NCBI GenBank assembly: GCA_900618425.1
Contig: UZAN01040148.1
Location: 17,204 to 81,203, forward strand
DNA from: Echinostoma caproni
Lineage: Eukaryota > Platyhelminthes > Trematoda > Plagiorchiida > Echinostomatidae
Reading direction: 5' to 3'
DNA length: 64,000 bases
Positions 12,681 through 24,584 of the stretch are shown one piece after another. Made by a program: the position numbers and the translations under genes. Numbering within the stretch: position 1 is the stretch's first letter; every line of letters begins with the position of its first letter. Below the pieces are notes generated by a model. It was not told the origin of the DNA. It searched no databases and saw only the letters and a program-made list of their open reading frames with translations.

Positions 12681-12782
12681 GTAGTTTGTATCGTTCGAAT
12701 ATCGAAAATTTCAGTAACTGTCTTAGGGTATTCAGCCTCAACTCTCGGTTTACTCCAAGTGCCAGCTAATCCATCCGGGTAG

Positions 12783-15700
12783 TTGAATGTATGACGATGC
12801 AGTCTGATAGCTGCCTCCATTGGGGTGAGGAAAAGTAGATTGGATTGCCTTAGTTTACATTATTAAAACAGTATCACCTTGTGATCAAAGAAACCTTTAT
12901 ACGTCTATTATTCGCTCGGCGTTAAATCACCCGGTAAACAGGATGACACTAATTTCAAACCGGGGTAAGGAACCAACAATGAATTCTTCCTGATGGGTTT
13001 GAAGTTAAACTCTCAATAATTTTACTTCACAATAAGAATAAGAATCATAATCACTTTAGTTCCATCGTTGTTAAATGAACAAAACTGCAGTTGAATGATG
13101 AAAATATTGGTATCCATGATGGGATTTTAATCCACGCATGAACGTCACATGAACTGCACCATAAGAACTACGCGTATACACGTAGCGCTTTGATGTGCTC
13201 ATATCTGATCACGAATTCAGAGTGGCTAGGTAAATGGGCTCCACCGCAACCGTTCCTGTAAGTCAGTGAAGTCCATCCGGCAAACGTGTCAGGTTAAGCA
13301 TCTTTCGCATGTCGAGATTGTGGTATTATGGTTGATCTGTCAGAGCGTGAGTGGAAGATTGGCGAGGGGGATGTCTAAGAATCAAATGGAATCCCACTGA
13401 CGATCGTATTGGAATCAACCATGTGTCAATATATGTTTTTCGGGTTCATCAAGTGCTTGCTTTTGACCAAAATAAACTCTTTTTCGTTCTTTACTATTAA
13501 CCTGAGGCGAAATATAAAACAGTTTGAAGAAGCATAAATAAAGATTTGTTTACGTTTAACAATTTGCGAGAATTAGGCCTATTTGAGTACGTTTTCTTGC
13601 GTGAAGTCAAATGGCAGCTGAAAATCAAGCACTATATTCGGCGTATAACTTATTTAAGATAGACTCTCATTTCTTTCACTGATGGGTATGCCAACAGGGA
13701 CATTTCTGTACATGCAACCTGGAGTCTGTTACATCCGCCTCGATGGAAACTGTGGTCACGAAAAAAGCTATTTGTTGTCATGAGAACGCTTGAGATCAAT
13801 TAGTTCACTAAGTGTTTTATCAGTAATATTCCGAATTCAGTAATCGATCAGTTTAGAATACCAAAACTAACAAATGCATATAATGTTGTTTTTACAAAAC
13901 TATGCAAGTAGGAATACGGAGACGAAAACGACACCGTCAATAACAAATAATATAGAAGTCAAATTGACCGGAACAACTGAAGTTCTAATCTGTGGTAGAT
14001 GCTTCAGTTGTGTTCACCTGGTTGAACTATTTCCTTTGATCCATTTGTCTATGTCCATTTTGTTAGGGGACACCCACATTTCGCAATAGTGCCCGAATAT
14101 TTTCATCCATTATCGACTCAACTATCAATTTGGATATATATTGTGCGCTGTTTTTCTGCTCTGGTCGTGCAGATTTCTACAAGGCCATTGGCAAGAATAA
14201 ACCGATACTGACTGAGACACTTCGAGTACCAGGTGACTGTTTCGTATATGCTGTAATAGAAATGAATTGCTTATTGGACAAAAATGCATCCTGAAATAAG
14301 AGTTAGCTTATAGTGACAATATACAACATGATACAGAACACGGGATTATTTCAGATAAATTCATTTCGTTGCTTTTGCTATCTGGTTGTTGTTTTGGCTA
14401 TTGCTGTCGAATTCGTGTATGACTATCCTCCAGACTAATCTGCCCAGAACGATGATTGATCAATTGTACTTGTATGGTTGGTTGACTAAGTGGATCCAAA
14501 CCAACGTGGATTGCAACTGATACTCAACCACAAAACGGTGCATGGACGGTTGAAAACGAGCACTTTAAGGTCGATCGGAGATGATTTGCTATCAATTATG
14601 AACTACTGACATCACGGGACAATCCCAGTAGATCGATTTTCTAACTGTCAGAGCGGGGACTTTTGTTGGCCTTTGATAACGAGTGGCGTTTGCTGAGCTA
14701 CCGGTAATTCGTTCCAAGTGATGATTCAATTGATCTTCAAAGCAAAATTTGGTTGTTTCTTCTTTCCTGAAAATATATGGGCAATCAAGTGCAAGCCAGT
14801 TCTGTCTGTTGAGGATACGCCTATGTGTTTTTAGTTCTGTGCACGTTATCCGTGTGACGAAGTTGCAGACAAATTGATTGCTTTACTGTTTACGCAATAA
14901 ATTCTTGTTTCGTGCATTGATTTTCAGTAAAATATAGTCTTTTGATTTCTGTATGGTTTTGTAAGCTTTTCAGAACCCCCTCTAGATTTAGGTTCTGCAT
15001 ACCACTTCCGTGTTTGTGCAAGCCTGCTTGAATTGCAGTCGAGAACATTGTTATCCTCGACGTATGCTCTCATTGTCTATAATACCATAAAGCCTATTCA
15101 TCCAGTTTTGTCCGGAAGAAATCCACACAAAGTTCCCAGTAGTTATACAAAGTCAGGTGAATAATGCCCCAGTTATGAAAAACCAATCGTCAAGTGCTGT
15201 TAGCATCACGTTGTTAGTCATGGAGCGGTTGAGTCTCGCAATGGACCTCAGACATGAAATCGAGCACCTTTTCAGATTAGTAATGGAGTAGTTAGGCTCA
15301 TATAATGCGTCCTCTTCGCTCTACGCAATCACTCCGTCAGTGTTCAACTTGTATCGAATCTATCGTGCTTATTAGCGTTGTCATTCGGGGAGACGTTATG
15401 CAATTGTCCGAAGAAGCAGACTAGTGGCGATCAAGCTTGAGTTGTGGATAAAACCAGCTCCGTAAACAGAGTAACTGACGCGTAAGTTATTAATTCGGAT
15501 GACTATTGGGAGGTATCTCTGGGAAATTCTATATTCCTAGATAGCTTATTGTGTATTTCATCTTTAAAACGTATTGTGATCTGCATTTTTGGAATCCTAC
15601 GTGGGGGTAGACGGATGTTTATTGTTTTACCAGACAGATGAAGATGGCTTTATCGATGTTTGTTGCATTGATGCTCACGAACCAAGTACACGTGACTTGT

Positions 15701-16544
15701 TTATTCATTCCACTGCTGCTATCTATTTACTGATTTATTTCATATAGAACAAAATGCAGTCGCACTAAACAATCCTCCGAGCACGGGAAGTCATTCTCTG
15801 TCGAGTTTATTGGGTTTCAAGTCCGAAGGTGTCGTGATCAATTTGTGACCGCTGTAGGTCTGGATACTACGACGAATCTGTTTTGCAGACAACAACGAAT
15901 TGTTCATTGATTGCTAAAGATCATACCATATTGATAACACTTTTGTGGATAATCAGGCTCACACTTGGGTCATAAATATGGGGTGGATTGTACAGTTATG
16001 TTATCCACACATGTTTGAACTTCATTATCAACACTGGTACATGATTGGGCTGGTAACTATTACAGCCTACAACAACAACAGCAACAACAACAACAACTGC
16101 TGCTGTTACTACTGCCTCCACCAGAGTAGCTAAATCTTCTTTGGCGGAAAAATCTCAGTCTAGAGTATTCTAATGACTTGCGCAAACAAAAAGCACACGT
16201 TTAAGTCAGTATCAGTGTTAGTCGTTGCAATATGTATTGTCGGGCAGCTTTTTGGTTGAGAACTTCCCCCTTCCTGAAAATGATATCTTCGTATCTTCAG
16301 TGAAAGAAAGTAAAAATAAAAAGGAACAAAAAAGTGATAATGAAAAAGGCATATAATACCACGACGAACTGTAAGCAGAAGCTCATCATTGTAGGTTTAC
16401 AATTAGTTGCTGAAAAATTCTTTTCTTGTCAATAGAAGAGCTAACCAAATAAGGTACTGTTGAATTATTCCACGTATTCATGCCAAATGCTAAGCAACGA
16501 ATATTGGACTGGATTGTGGCATAAAAACGGTAAGTAAATTAGGC
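12783..16544. other. unassigned region, probably intronic or intergenic
   Basis: No supported genes. A CAA/CAG-type trinucleotide microsatellite lies at about 16069-16100 and explains the asparagine-rich open frame there. Confidence 0.35.
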
Positions 16545-16790
16545 AGGATTGAGCGAATGAGTGGATTCGTTAGGAATCTTACAAGCAAAATTCTCACATG
16601 AAGTTGTATGAAGATCACACAGTTTTGTGAATTGTGTTTAGGGTAAAAACAGAAATATAGTTATGATTTTCCAATCCGCAATGAGTGTAATGAAATACTT
16701 TTGAATGGACCCAGGAAAATCATACAAATAAGTGTGACAGGAAAAAGCTATTGATAAACGAAAGAACATTCAATTGTATCCTTCGCTTTA
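16545..16790 (-). mobile_element. non-LTR retrotransposon 3' tail fragment
   Basis: This resembles, by eye, the 3' parts of the elements at 528-830 and 41985-42262. Shared landmarks are the words for the C-terminal FPGLL-like segment and AGCAAAATTCTCACATGAAGT, which recurs almost exactly near 42009. No intact frame remains. It is a truncated copy of the same family. Confidence 0.6.
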
Positions 16791-16905
16791 GGGCATAACC
16801 TTATATGTAGTTGTACGTACAAAGGACTTTATTTGTTTTTTAAACTTCTCCTCCCTGGTTTCTCCCGTTTTTGTTCACGAAAACATTTTTCAGGAAGGAA
16901 ATCAG

Positions 16906-16960
16906 CCAATCAGAGGGCTGATATCAATAGAAAGTTATAAACTTTAGGCGGCGGCGCCGT
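16906..16960 (+). promoter_or_regulatory. candidate CCAAT/TATA core promoter
   Basis: A CCAAT box (16906-16910) is followed 25 bp later by TATAAA (16936-16941) and a GC-rich GGC repeat (16948-16957). A 63-codon open frame lacking an ATG at its start follows (16960-17151). Element order and spacing suit an animal RNA polymerase II promoter, but no recognised gene lies downstream. Confidence 0.25.
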
Positions 16961-17605
16961 TGAGACTCTTGAAACATCAGGGGCTTCGCGCAGCATTACG
17001 CTGTCCATTTGTAGTGCATAGCGGCCGTAAGGCTAGTTCCATATACTCTTCAGAGAAATATCCGTTTTGGGGTAGTAGATCAACGACATATTGCGCTGCA
17101 CCATTCCGTTGGATAACGGAAGTTAGTTATACGATCACCCAAAATGTTTAACTGTTCTCAAGTGCTTAACCTCAATACATGGTGATTCATATGCTATTTG
17201 TTACACATTCCCTTGGAGAGGCTTACACCATTTACGAGAGATATTGGTCAAGGAAGAGGGAAACTGGTCACCGGTGACCTAGTTATGGTTTTTCTCGGAG
17301 ATGTAATTGACAACATTATTAATAGCAACTCATTGAAATGCATGAAATGCATTGACAACTGCACCCTCTGATGGACTTTGCACAATCATTTACCGGCCGG
17401 CCAGCAGCCATTGCCAATTCATATTCATAAACTCTCAGAGTCTTACACTATCCAATAAATACACCTCACACATATTAACGATCTTTTATCTCTTTCTTAC
17501 ATTATTGTTGTTCTGTGGTAATATTTACAGCACCTTTAAGACAAGATTTTGAGATTCTACAACATTGTCTTATGATCAATGGCCGTGTTTCTTGTACCCT
17601 TTCAG

Positions 17606-17791
17606 GGATTAGCCTTTAGGCCTATTGGCAATTTCATTGAATCGTGCACTACATTTTTGCACAAGTTACCTTTGTACAAAATCAACTCGTTTCATGCCGA
17701 ACCATCTTTCTGTCGTTCTGAAGCACTAAACATTTCAGTTGCAGTTCCGCTGCTCGTGAAGTTTGCTGGAACCCCACGATTTCGCATTTAG
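17606..17791 (+). CDS. candidate terminal exon, unknown protein
   Basis: A strong acceptor (TTTCTTGTACCCTTTCAG) ends at 17605, followed by 61 codons in phase 0 and a TAG at 17789-17791. The peptide has a mixed, protein-like composition (SFCRSEALNISVAVPLLVKF) but matches no family I recognise. Its stop lies 9 bp from the stop of a minus-strand candidate exon at 17801. A chance open frame remains possible. Confidence 0.35.
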   Translation, partial: GLAFRPIGNFIESCTTFLHKLPLYKINSFHAEPSFCRSEALNISVAVPLLVKFAGTPRFRI

Positions 17792-17800
17792 TTCACAAAT

Positions 17801-18070
17801 TTAGTTTCCAAAGAGAAGATGCTGGCTGACCTGAACAATTACTTCAGTGTCTAAAATTCCTTTCTCTGCTGTTTCCATTTTAACTACAATTAGTTTTTTG
17901 ATGAAGTACTGAGAATTATTGCCTCTAACTCGAATTGTCTGGATGAATTCAAGCTCCTTCATCGAGCTACGTATCTTGTTTCCAAGCGTTTCTACTCTTC
18001 CGCATTTTTTAATACAGTTGTACCAACTCAGTTTGCTTGTTAGAAGCAATAATCGTATTCTGACACATAA
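17801..18070 (-). CDS. candidate minus-strand terminal exon, unknown protein
   Basis: On the minus strand an open frame runs to TAA at 17801-17803. The last about 85 codons are charged and mixed (for example IRSSMKELEFIQTIRV and VVKMETAEKGILDTEVIV). Possible acceptors are ATAAGCAG near 18070 and a weaker AACAAG near 18040, so the upstream boundary is uncertain. A plus-strand frame is also open here and looks like a shadow. No family recognised. Confidence 0.3.
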   Translation of the reverse strand, partial: LCVRIRLLLLTSKLSWYNCIKKCGRVETLGNKIRSSMKELEFIQTIRVRGNNSQYFIKKLIVVKMETAEKGILDTEVIVQVSQHLLFGN

Positions 18071-19919
18071 GCACCTGCTTATAAGTTTCACAAAGATTAA
18101 AATACAATTCAAGAACCATGATCAGCGGATACGATCATTTGGACTTGGTCGGGTGTTCCGATTAAATACATTCAGGTTGGTCTAACTGGGGATTAGAGAT
18201 ATTACAGCAAATGGACGATCGTGCTTAGCAACAGCACATATGCGAATGAACTCTTTGTTTAATCACCTAGGTTTTACATACTGCATACTAATGTCTTCAT
18301 ACAATCACACCACTATGACCTGTTGGTCTGCTTATATTATCCATAATTGACCCAGTTTGTTTCGCTGTCACATGAAATAATCGTTTATAAAGCGATTGAT
18401 TGGAAAAAAGCTCTCCTAATGGAGTGAATTTTGGCAATTATCTTCTTTTTAAGTTACCTAATCTTATCAAACGGGAACTGTAATTATCACGAATTGTTTG
18501 TCATAATACGATTAGCCTATATGGGAATCATTAGTCAATACCTTTGATACACGACTAGTGACTGACAGATGGATGTGTTCTCCGCATTCTCTCATCGTGC
18601 GCTAAAAACAAATAGCAAATTACCTATAAGTATCAATTGAAACATTTTACTGTTCAGTGTACCATGTTTATGCGCAATTTATGGTCCTCTTGGTTCACGC
18701 ACAGATCATACGCATGTTGTGATGTGTTACAATGATGAGCTGATTTCCCCATAGAAATTGTGATGAACTCTCAACGCAAGGGAAGATGAATTCCAGCAGA
18801 TAATTATGATACGGCTTTTTCACTTTTGCGATTTCATTTCAACCAAATTTTGGTTGAGAAAATCGAGTGAAATCACGGAGCATTGGATTCATTGATATCC
18901 TGGATGTCCATCGGTTAATGACTTCCAAATGATTGGTTTCTGTCAGCAAAAAATGGTTACACTTTGATAGCTGCGCAAACATTTCCTGTAGATAATCAAA
19001 TTTCTCTCCTGGAGAATGTGATGAAAATTTTCACTCGTCACAAAGAAAAGCAACAATCCTGGACTCAGTTTGCTATATCGTATATGAACCAGTTGTAGCT
19101 TCCATCGGGAGAAAGATCGATCAAATTGTCCATAGGCGATTTGTTGCAATTAAATGCTGAGAACTTCTTGCGAGATATCAGTTAGTGAAAGAAAGTTTTG
19201 TTGGGGCCATTATTACCGAAATAGGACCGCGCAACCAAGTTTATAATTTTCTCGTTAAATTGAAAATATCATCTCTGGCGAAGTGTTCAAAAGCCTGAGG
19301 TGGCTTCATGGGTGACAAAGCGTTTTCGGGAATCTGTTTGGAGCAAATCGGTTGATAGGATGCAGTTTTCTGAAAGGTCACAGACCACGCGGTGAGATGT
19401 ACAAAGATGAAATGGTGTTTCGACAACGGGTTCGGATATATACCTCGAGACGCCAGAAAACTGATGGCAAGCCTTCACAATATTGACATTGAGGATGGAA
19501 GTCACAGGAGTTGCTGGAAAAATTTCAGATGGCGTCCTGTTTTTACTTCTTTCAGTTTATGTTCGCATTGTAAGGGAAGATGTCTGACAACATTGGCAAT
19601 ACGACGATTCGCGCATGTGATTCCTATGAGAAACTGATTACGGTTTTTGCGACGTGGGAAATATCGTCACATTGACAGTGAAAAGTAGTTTTTTAACTAA
19701 CAACGTCTACTGCAGTTTGTCATTGAGTGACAACGTTTGCTCACCTGTGGCTAAAGTCATTGAGTTCAAATCCCCCCCAAAGTGCGATTATCGAATAGGG
19801 GTTAAACTGTGCATAATATCCACTATAGTGTGTAAGTATCCTCCACCTGATCCATCTCCTATCGGCCATCTCCATGTCTTTAAGTGTGGGCTTTGTCTAT
19901 AACTTCTAACTTTTTGTCT

Positions 19920-20190
19920 GCTAATATTTGCAGCCTTCAGTCGCTCTTATTCGATTAAACCATTCAAAACACGAAACGACTTCTAAGGAAAACCTATCAG
20001 GGCAGTCAGCTTACTTGCTAACTGGCGGATTCAATATGCTTCTGAAAATTGAATGGGTAATTCGAATGTGAAAAGATCACTGCTATCGGTGTGGTCTCGT
20101 AACTCAGCTGGTAAGGCGTGTAAAAGTGTACAAAAGATTAGGCAGCATCCATGCGTGGGTCTGAATCCCATCGAGGTTACTGAAATTTAC
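19920..20190 (+). mobile_element. tRNA-derived SINE-like repeat, copy 1
   Basis: A head module (GTCAGCTTAC...ACTGGCGGATTC...GAAAAGATCACTGCTATCG) precedes a tRNA-like block at about 20092-20183. The block has an A box (TAACTCAGCTGG) and a B box (GGGTCTGAATCCC). The same two-module order occurs near 31.4 and 49.3 kb. It has an inserted stretch and poor stem potential, so it is not a functional tRNA gene. Confidence 0.7.
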
Positions 20191-20504
20191 ACAATCGACA
20201 TACAAATCAAGAAACACCAACTCAACGTTACCCATCTATTGTATTAGCAATTGGAATGGAAGAGGTGTTCCCGTTTTTTGCGTACATTCATCAAACATTA
20301 ACTGCAGTATCGTTTGATAGAATTCATAGCCAATGAACGATCGGAAGAAGAATTGCATGGATCGCTTTGTGGATGCCGAAAAACAAAGCTGTACAGTTAT
20401 TTCGTCCTTATAGGGGCACGCCAACAGCGTTTTTCAGCATTGTGCCGTTGCTGGGGATTGAACTGGAAAATCTTTGAGTTGAGAGCGGATGAAACTTGCG
20501 CATA

Positions 20505-20535
20505 TATATACATACATACATACATGCATAATAAA
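20505..20535 (+). repeat. TA/CATA microsatellite
   Basis: A short run of TATA followed by CATA units (about 20508-20530). It has no coding meaning; the open frames across it on both strands are artefacts of the repeat. Confidence 0.7.
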
Positions 20536-20635
20536 TTTGTATATATGAATTTGCGCCCAACAGGTGTACGCAGTCTGCAACAAACAAACACGTTTAACCA
20601 TCAGAAATGATTAGTTAGGTTTAACTGAGAATGGA

Positions 20636-20896
20636 TTGAAAGATGAATTTGATCTGTTATTCGGATACAGTCGGACTGGTCACGATGTTTGTTGCACACA
20701 TAACTATTACGATCTCGACCTATATTATAAAGTACAATGTCTAGGGACAAAGGAAACTTCAATGAGAATACTTACTACACCCGAATGGAACGGAGTAGCA
20801 CGCTGCGTGTGTAGTGGTGCTATTCCCAAAACGAGGTTCATTGCGCAATTCGATTGGGAATATGAGTCAGTAACCACCACACGTAATAATTTCTAA
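20636..20896 (+). CDS. open frame of unknown nature
   Basis: An 86-codon frame with aromatic- and cysteine-rich content (near the end RFIAQFDWEYESVTTTR) ends at 20896. There is no ATG at its start and no clear acceptor. It could be the end of a decayed repeat-encoded protein. No family recognised; kept because the composition is less biased than neighbouring frames. Confidence 0.2.
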   Translation: MKDEFDLLFGYSRTGHDVCCTHNYYDLDLYYKVQCLGTKETSMRILTTPEWNGVARCVCSGAIPKTRFIAQFDWEYESVTTTRNNF

Positions 20897-22270
20897 AATC
20901 TCCGCCTACGACATTGACGCGCTCATAAATAGAAAACCCAATAGTGGTGAAAGATATTGTGCTTTAAGATCAGAGTTGGAGCCAGTTCCATGGCTGAAAA
21001 AGAATATAAAGTGAATTCGGAAACAAAATCATTGAAATAAGGTCCAAATGTTTATTGATAACCTTTGAGGACGGAGGTAACCAATAAAGTCACTTTTAGT
21101 TAAATAAAATTTTCTTTTCAACGTGACATGTAAGTTGTATTCGTGTGGTTTTCTCCCTAAGAATGTAAAAAACCGACTTCTCCTTGGAGTGGTTTTGGTG
21201 GTGAGCCGTTTATGGTTTCCCTAAATCCCGCCAAAAATAGGAATATAAAAATTAATCGATACCTGAGAAAAAGCATCCCTGTCATTTCTAATTTGGATGC
21301 TGAGTAAATTTTAATCGCAAACCTTGGATAAAAATAAATGTTACAAGGATAACGCGTGTTCCGAAAATGACCGAGGAGTGACAAGACATCCGGCGGGTGT
21401 TTCACTCACGTGGTTTTGTTGAGATCCGAATGTTTTTCCCAGGGATATGCATTGACATCTAGTGCATTGGTGCCCAAAATGTTATATTCACACAGCCTCC
21501 ATCTGGAAAACGTGGTTTTAGCATTGTTCGTTCACTAATTTGAAATTCCGCCCACCAAGGAAGTAGAATATGCTACGAATAAGTTCTTTCGCTCATAAAC
21601 CCAGTTTGAAAATTGTTTATATTGGAACCCTTTATTCACATCAATAGCTTTACAATATCTTGGAAAATGCCGCAAAATTAATCCGTTTCAAATGTTAGCA
21701 CTCCAGAAAGTAAAAAAATGTTTCATTGGGCAAGGTGCTCAATAAACAGAACCTCGGCATAAAATTATTTTACCAGAGCAAACAAACCGGAGACAACGCA
21801 TTTTACTTGGCAAAAAAATAAACATCCTTTTATTTGTTGGTTCATAAGGTAATAGATACGTGTCCAAGTGCTTCAGCTTTTCCCAATAACAAAGACTAGA
21901 CACTGGTTCCAATTAAACAATACTAGAGTTTGTGGTTTTATGAACGTGTAATTTGTCGGTTGTCTGTGGTACTCAAATTATTCACACTATGCCCAATTCG
22001 ATAGGTGATATGCCTAAGGTTCATATGCATAACGGACACAAAGTCAAAGTGGCCATTCTTCACATTTATGCCAGTGCAGAATTTTTGAAGGACGATTTGT
22101 ACCACAAAGGCTGTCAAATGTGTATGTGCCAAGGGAAGTTAACTCGTAAAAGGGCGGAAAACATATAAACGATTTCGTTTAAGATAACGAAAAGGCAGCC
22201 TTCTTAAGTGATGAGGAGAAAGAACAATCAATATTTTCCATAAGAAAACTCAGTTCATCCTCTAGAAAAA
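20897..22270. other. unassigned region
   Basis: Open frames on both strands near 21.95-22.17 kb lack splice or start support. Nothing else is recognised. Confidence 0.35.
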
Positions 22271-22651
22271 TTACAGTTTGATTCTAGATCGAATTGAGCG
22301 ACTCCAGTTGCATATTTCCCGTGGCCCTGGGGAAAGACAAAAAGATCTTATTATGAAAGACAATATCAGTTTTAAATGCCTATGGCTGTGCATTACATTA
22401 TGTAAGATGGAGGTACAATCAAATAGCTGTTGCAATAGCATTCGGAGTTTTGATTGGGCACAATTCGACGGTTCATATTTGAATTGACTCAGTTTGGAGC
22501 ACAACCCAATCAATAACCTTAATCCGGTACCGAAAGTGTTCACGACAGAAATAAGATCGCCGTATGACTTGACTTGCTCACCCGATTCGCAGGTAGATAT
22601 AGCGGTTACCGGTTGGGAAGTTTCTCTCAATATGGTGATTTCATCTACCAT
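22271..22651 (-). CDS. candidate ORF or exon, unknown protein
   Basis: On the minus strand an ATG at 22651 with purine at -3 and G at +4 opens a 126-codon frame ending at 22271. The first 90 residues are a protein-like mix (MVDEITILRETSQPV, SGEQVKSYGDLISVV); the tail is basic and less convincing. A donor-like GTAATG sits in the frame where the tail begins, so the last part may be intron. A shorter plus-strand frame overlaps (22493-22592) with a good CAG|GTAGAT donor and cannot be excluded as the real one. Confidence 0.3.
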   Translation of the reverse strand: MVDEITILRETSQPVTAISTCESGEQVKSYGDLISVVNTFGTGLRLLIGLCSKLSQFKYEPSNCAQSKLRMLLQQLFDCTSILHNVMHSHRHLKLILSFIIRSFCLSPGPREICNWSRSIRSRIKL

Positions 22652-22932
22652 ATCCGGGATATTTGCCAAAATTCATGATAAAGCTGTTGACATCAAATAA
22701 CTGCGAGTTTTCTGATTTGGGATTATTTTTGGGAGAAAATTTCACCTAGACAAGTATTTTACATGGATTTAGATGAAGACCATACAAAACTGCATAAAAC
22801 AATAAAAAGGGATTATAATTAACCAGTTGTGTGTTTAACGACCTTGGCAATTTGCCATTCCGTTTGAGTGTGTCTTTTTTATGTTTCACTGGACTTTTTG
22901 GTTCATGGTGTTTGCATTTTTCTCTCTTTCAG

Positions 22933-23104
22933 ATTGTTATTCAAACCCTTTTCCAAGGCGAAAATCCGGTCTGTTGACGGTTTCAGTCCACAGTTAGACT
23001 CAGCCCAACTGCGTTTGTCTGGTGTATTCGTTCAAATGAGACATCCTACCACACACACGAGCCAAACACCCCACAGTGTCATTAAGCATCTTAAGAATCG
23101 TTAA
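22933..23104 (+). CDS. candidate terminal exon, unknown protein
   Basis: A pyrimidine-rich acceptor (CATTTTTCTCTCTTTCAG) ends at 22932. One base then 56 codons follow to TAA at 23102-23104; the tail is basic and histidine-rich (SVIKHLKNR). An ATTAAA poly(A)-like signal occurs at about 23382. The acceptor is the strongest evidence. The other two frames also stay open for some distance, so frame choice is uncertain and no family is recognised. Confidence 0.3.
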
Positions 23105-23529
23105 AAGTAATAGCGTGCTCTGGGTATAACGGTTTGGGTCTCATGAGTTGAAGCTTTGCTTTCCTTAGAATCAAAGGTATACATTATGTACCTTATGCTG
23201 TTCAGTTCTTGAAGTTCTAGATCGTACATTACCGGTTCTGAAAACGAAACGGTATATGGCTGCACTCTCCTGATGTTCATCTCAGTGTGCCGCGCAATGA
23301 AACAGAGAAAAATACAAACTGAGAGCGAAAACAAAAAAGGAACAACATTACAAATTTTAGAATAATTTCCAGCGGGAAATCAGATTAAAAAAGGCAGTAC
23401 TTTGTCAGGTGTGCTAAGACAACCACAGGATACTGTCATACGATGTGGTTGTTTTACTCGAAATATCTGCAGAATCATAATCGAAATCTTATACCCGGCT
23501 ACGGGAGGATCCTGAAACACAGAACCAGG

Positions 23530-23749
23530 CTATGGACGGTATCGAACGAATAAAGGAAACAAGAATGGCTCACAAGGTATTTTTGATTCAGTTTTTATGT
23601 TCTTCTGGTGATGAATTTCTTGATTGAACTGCAGTGAATTTGGTTGGCTCGGAACACCAGCTTCTAGAACTGTCTCACATAGCTTCATAGCTGGTGTTTC
23701 CTTGGAGCGTTGGATCAGTAAAGACTGTTTGCCTAATTGTGTGGTTTTG
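23530..23749 (-). CDS. candidate minus-strand terminal exon, unknown protein
   Basis: The acceptor on the minus strand (ATTATTCACTTGTCTCTATTAG) has a strong pyrimidine tract. It is followed by one base plus 72 codons to TAG (23530-23532). The peptide is polar with several lysine/glutamine stretches (QRSKETPAMKLCETVLEAG). The frame also stays open upstream of the acceptor for about 78 codons, but that stretch is aromatic and low quality, consistent with intron. No family recognised and no upstream exon phased with confidence. Confidence 0.35.
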
Positions 23750-24350
23750 CTAATAGAGACAAGTGAATAATTGTATAACGCAATGACTTCACGACATTTG
23801 AAAAACCAAAAACCTTTGGAGTATTCGGCAGCAAAGCTGAATCGATTGCAAAAACATTTGCATTTGAGATAGACTGTCCAAAAATGATAACTCAAGAAAT
23901 GCATACTTTGGTAGAATATTGCACAGTCAACGCAGAGTGGGCCATCGATATGCGTGAAAAGAAAATATGGGGTAAGAAACACGTCAAAGAATGTGCAGTC
24001 GGTTTCTTCATAAAACGCTCACTAAACAATGACGTTATTTTTCTATCAATAGTGGGTGTATGTGAATCTTTTGGCTCATCATTTTGCAAACATACAAAGT
24101 TTAGCAAAACAGTACTTGCTCCGACTAATAAAAAAACACTTCAAATCAAAGCTTCCATAGTTTTTTAGCTTTATCAAATAGCCTCTAATACATCTACGGT
24201 TGACCTCAAAATGAACGTAAAATGCATCACAGTCACCAGAGTTGGAACTGTCGTTGGTAAATTAATGTTTTACACTCAATTATTCGAGAAAATCGTAAGG
24301 CGGAGCTGGTTATTTGAACTCAATAAACTCACTGCATCATCCTTTTTAAG

Positions 24351-24584
24351 CCCACGTTGAAGAACATTCGCTCTAATTCACTTGAATGCGTAAAATTGAT
24401 TTTATTTGAAAAAAATATTGTAAACGGAGCATTCCACGCGGTAGTTGCAAATAGATTGCAAACGGAACTGATGGAGCCCGACCTACTTAAACTGTATGCA
24501 TCTACTGTGGATGGATTTAATTTTCCTCCCCTGGATATTTGTTTCTCGCACTGTCTGACTGTCTGGCTGGCAGTTCAGAGAAGC
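24351..24584 (+). CDS. candidate internal exon, unknown protein
   Basis: Between a moderate acceptor (ATCATCCTTTTTAAG) and a donor (AGC|GTAAAA) lie exactly 78 codons in phase 0-0. The peptide is leucine-rich and mixed (LQTELMEPDLLKLYASTVDG). The frame continues to 24680 if unspliced. No family recognised. Confidence 0.25.

Noticed and set aside
20092..20183. Possible functional tRNA gene
   Set aside because: A and B boxes are present, but the block is too long, its stems do not pair well and the head module is shared with other copies, so it is a SINE.
22933..23104. Firm gene call from protein-like composition alone
   Set aside because: All three forward frames remain open for parts of this stretch, showing that composition alone is a poor guide; it is kept only as a low-confidence exon because of its acceptor.
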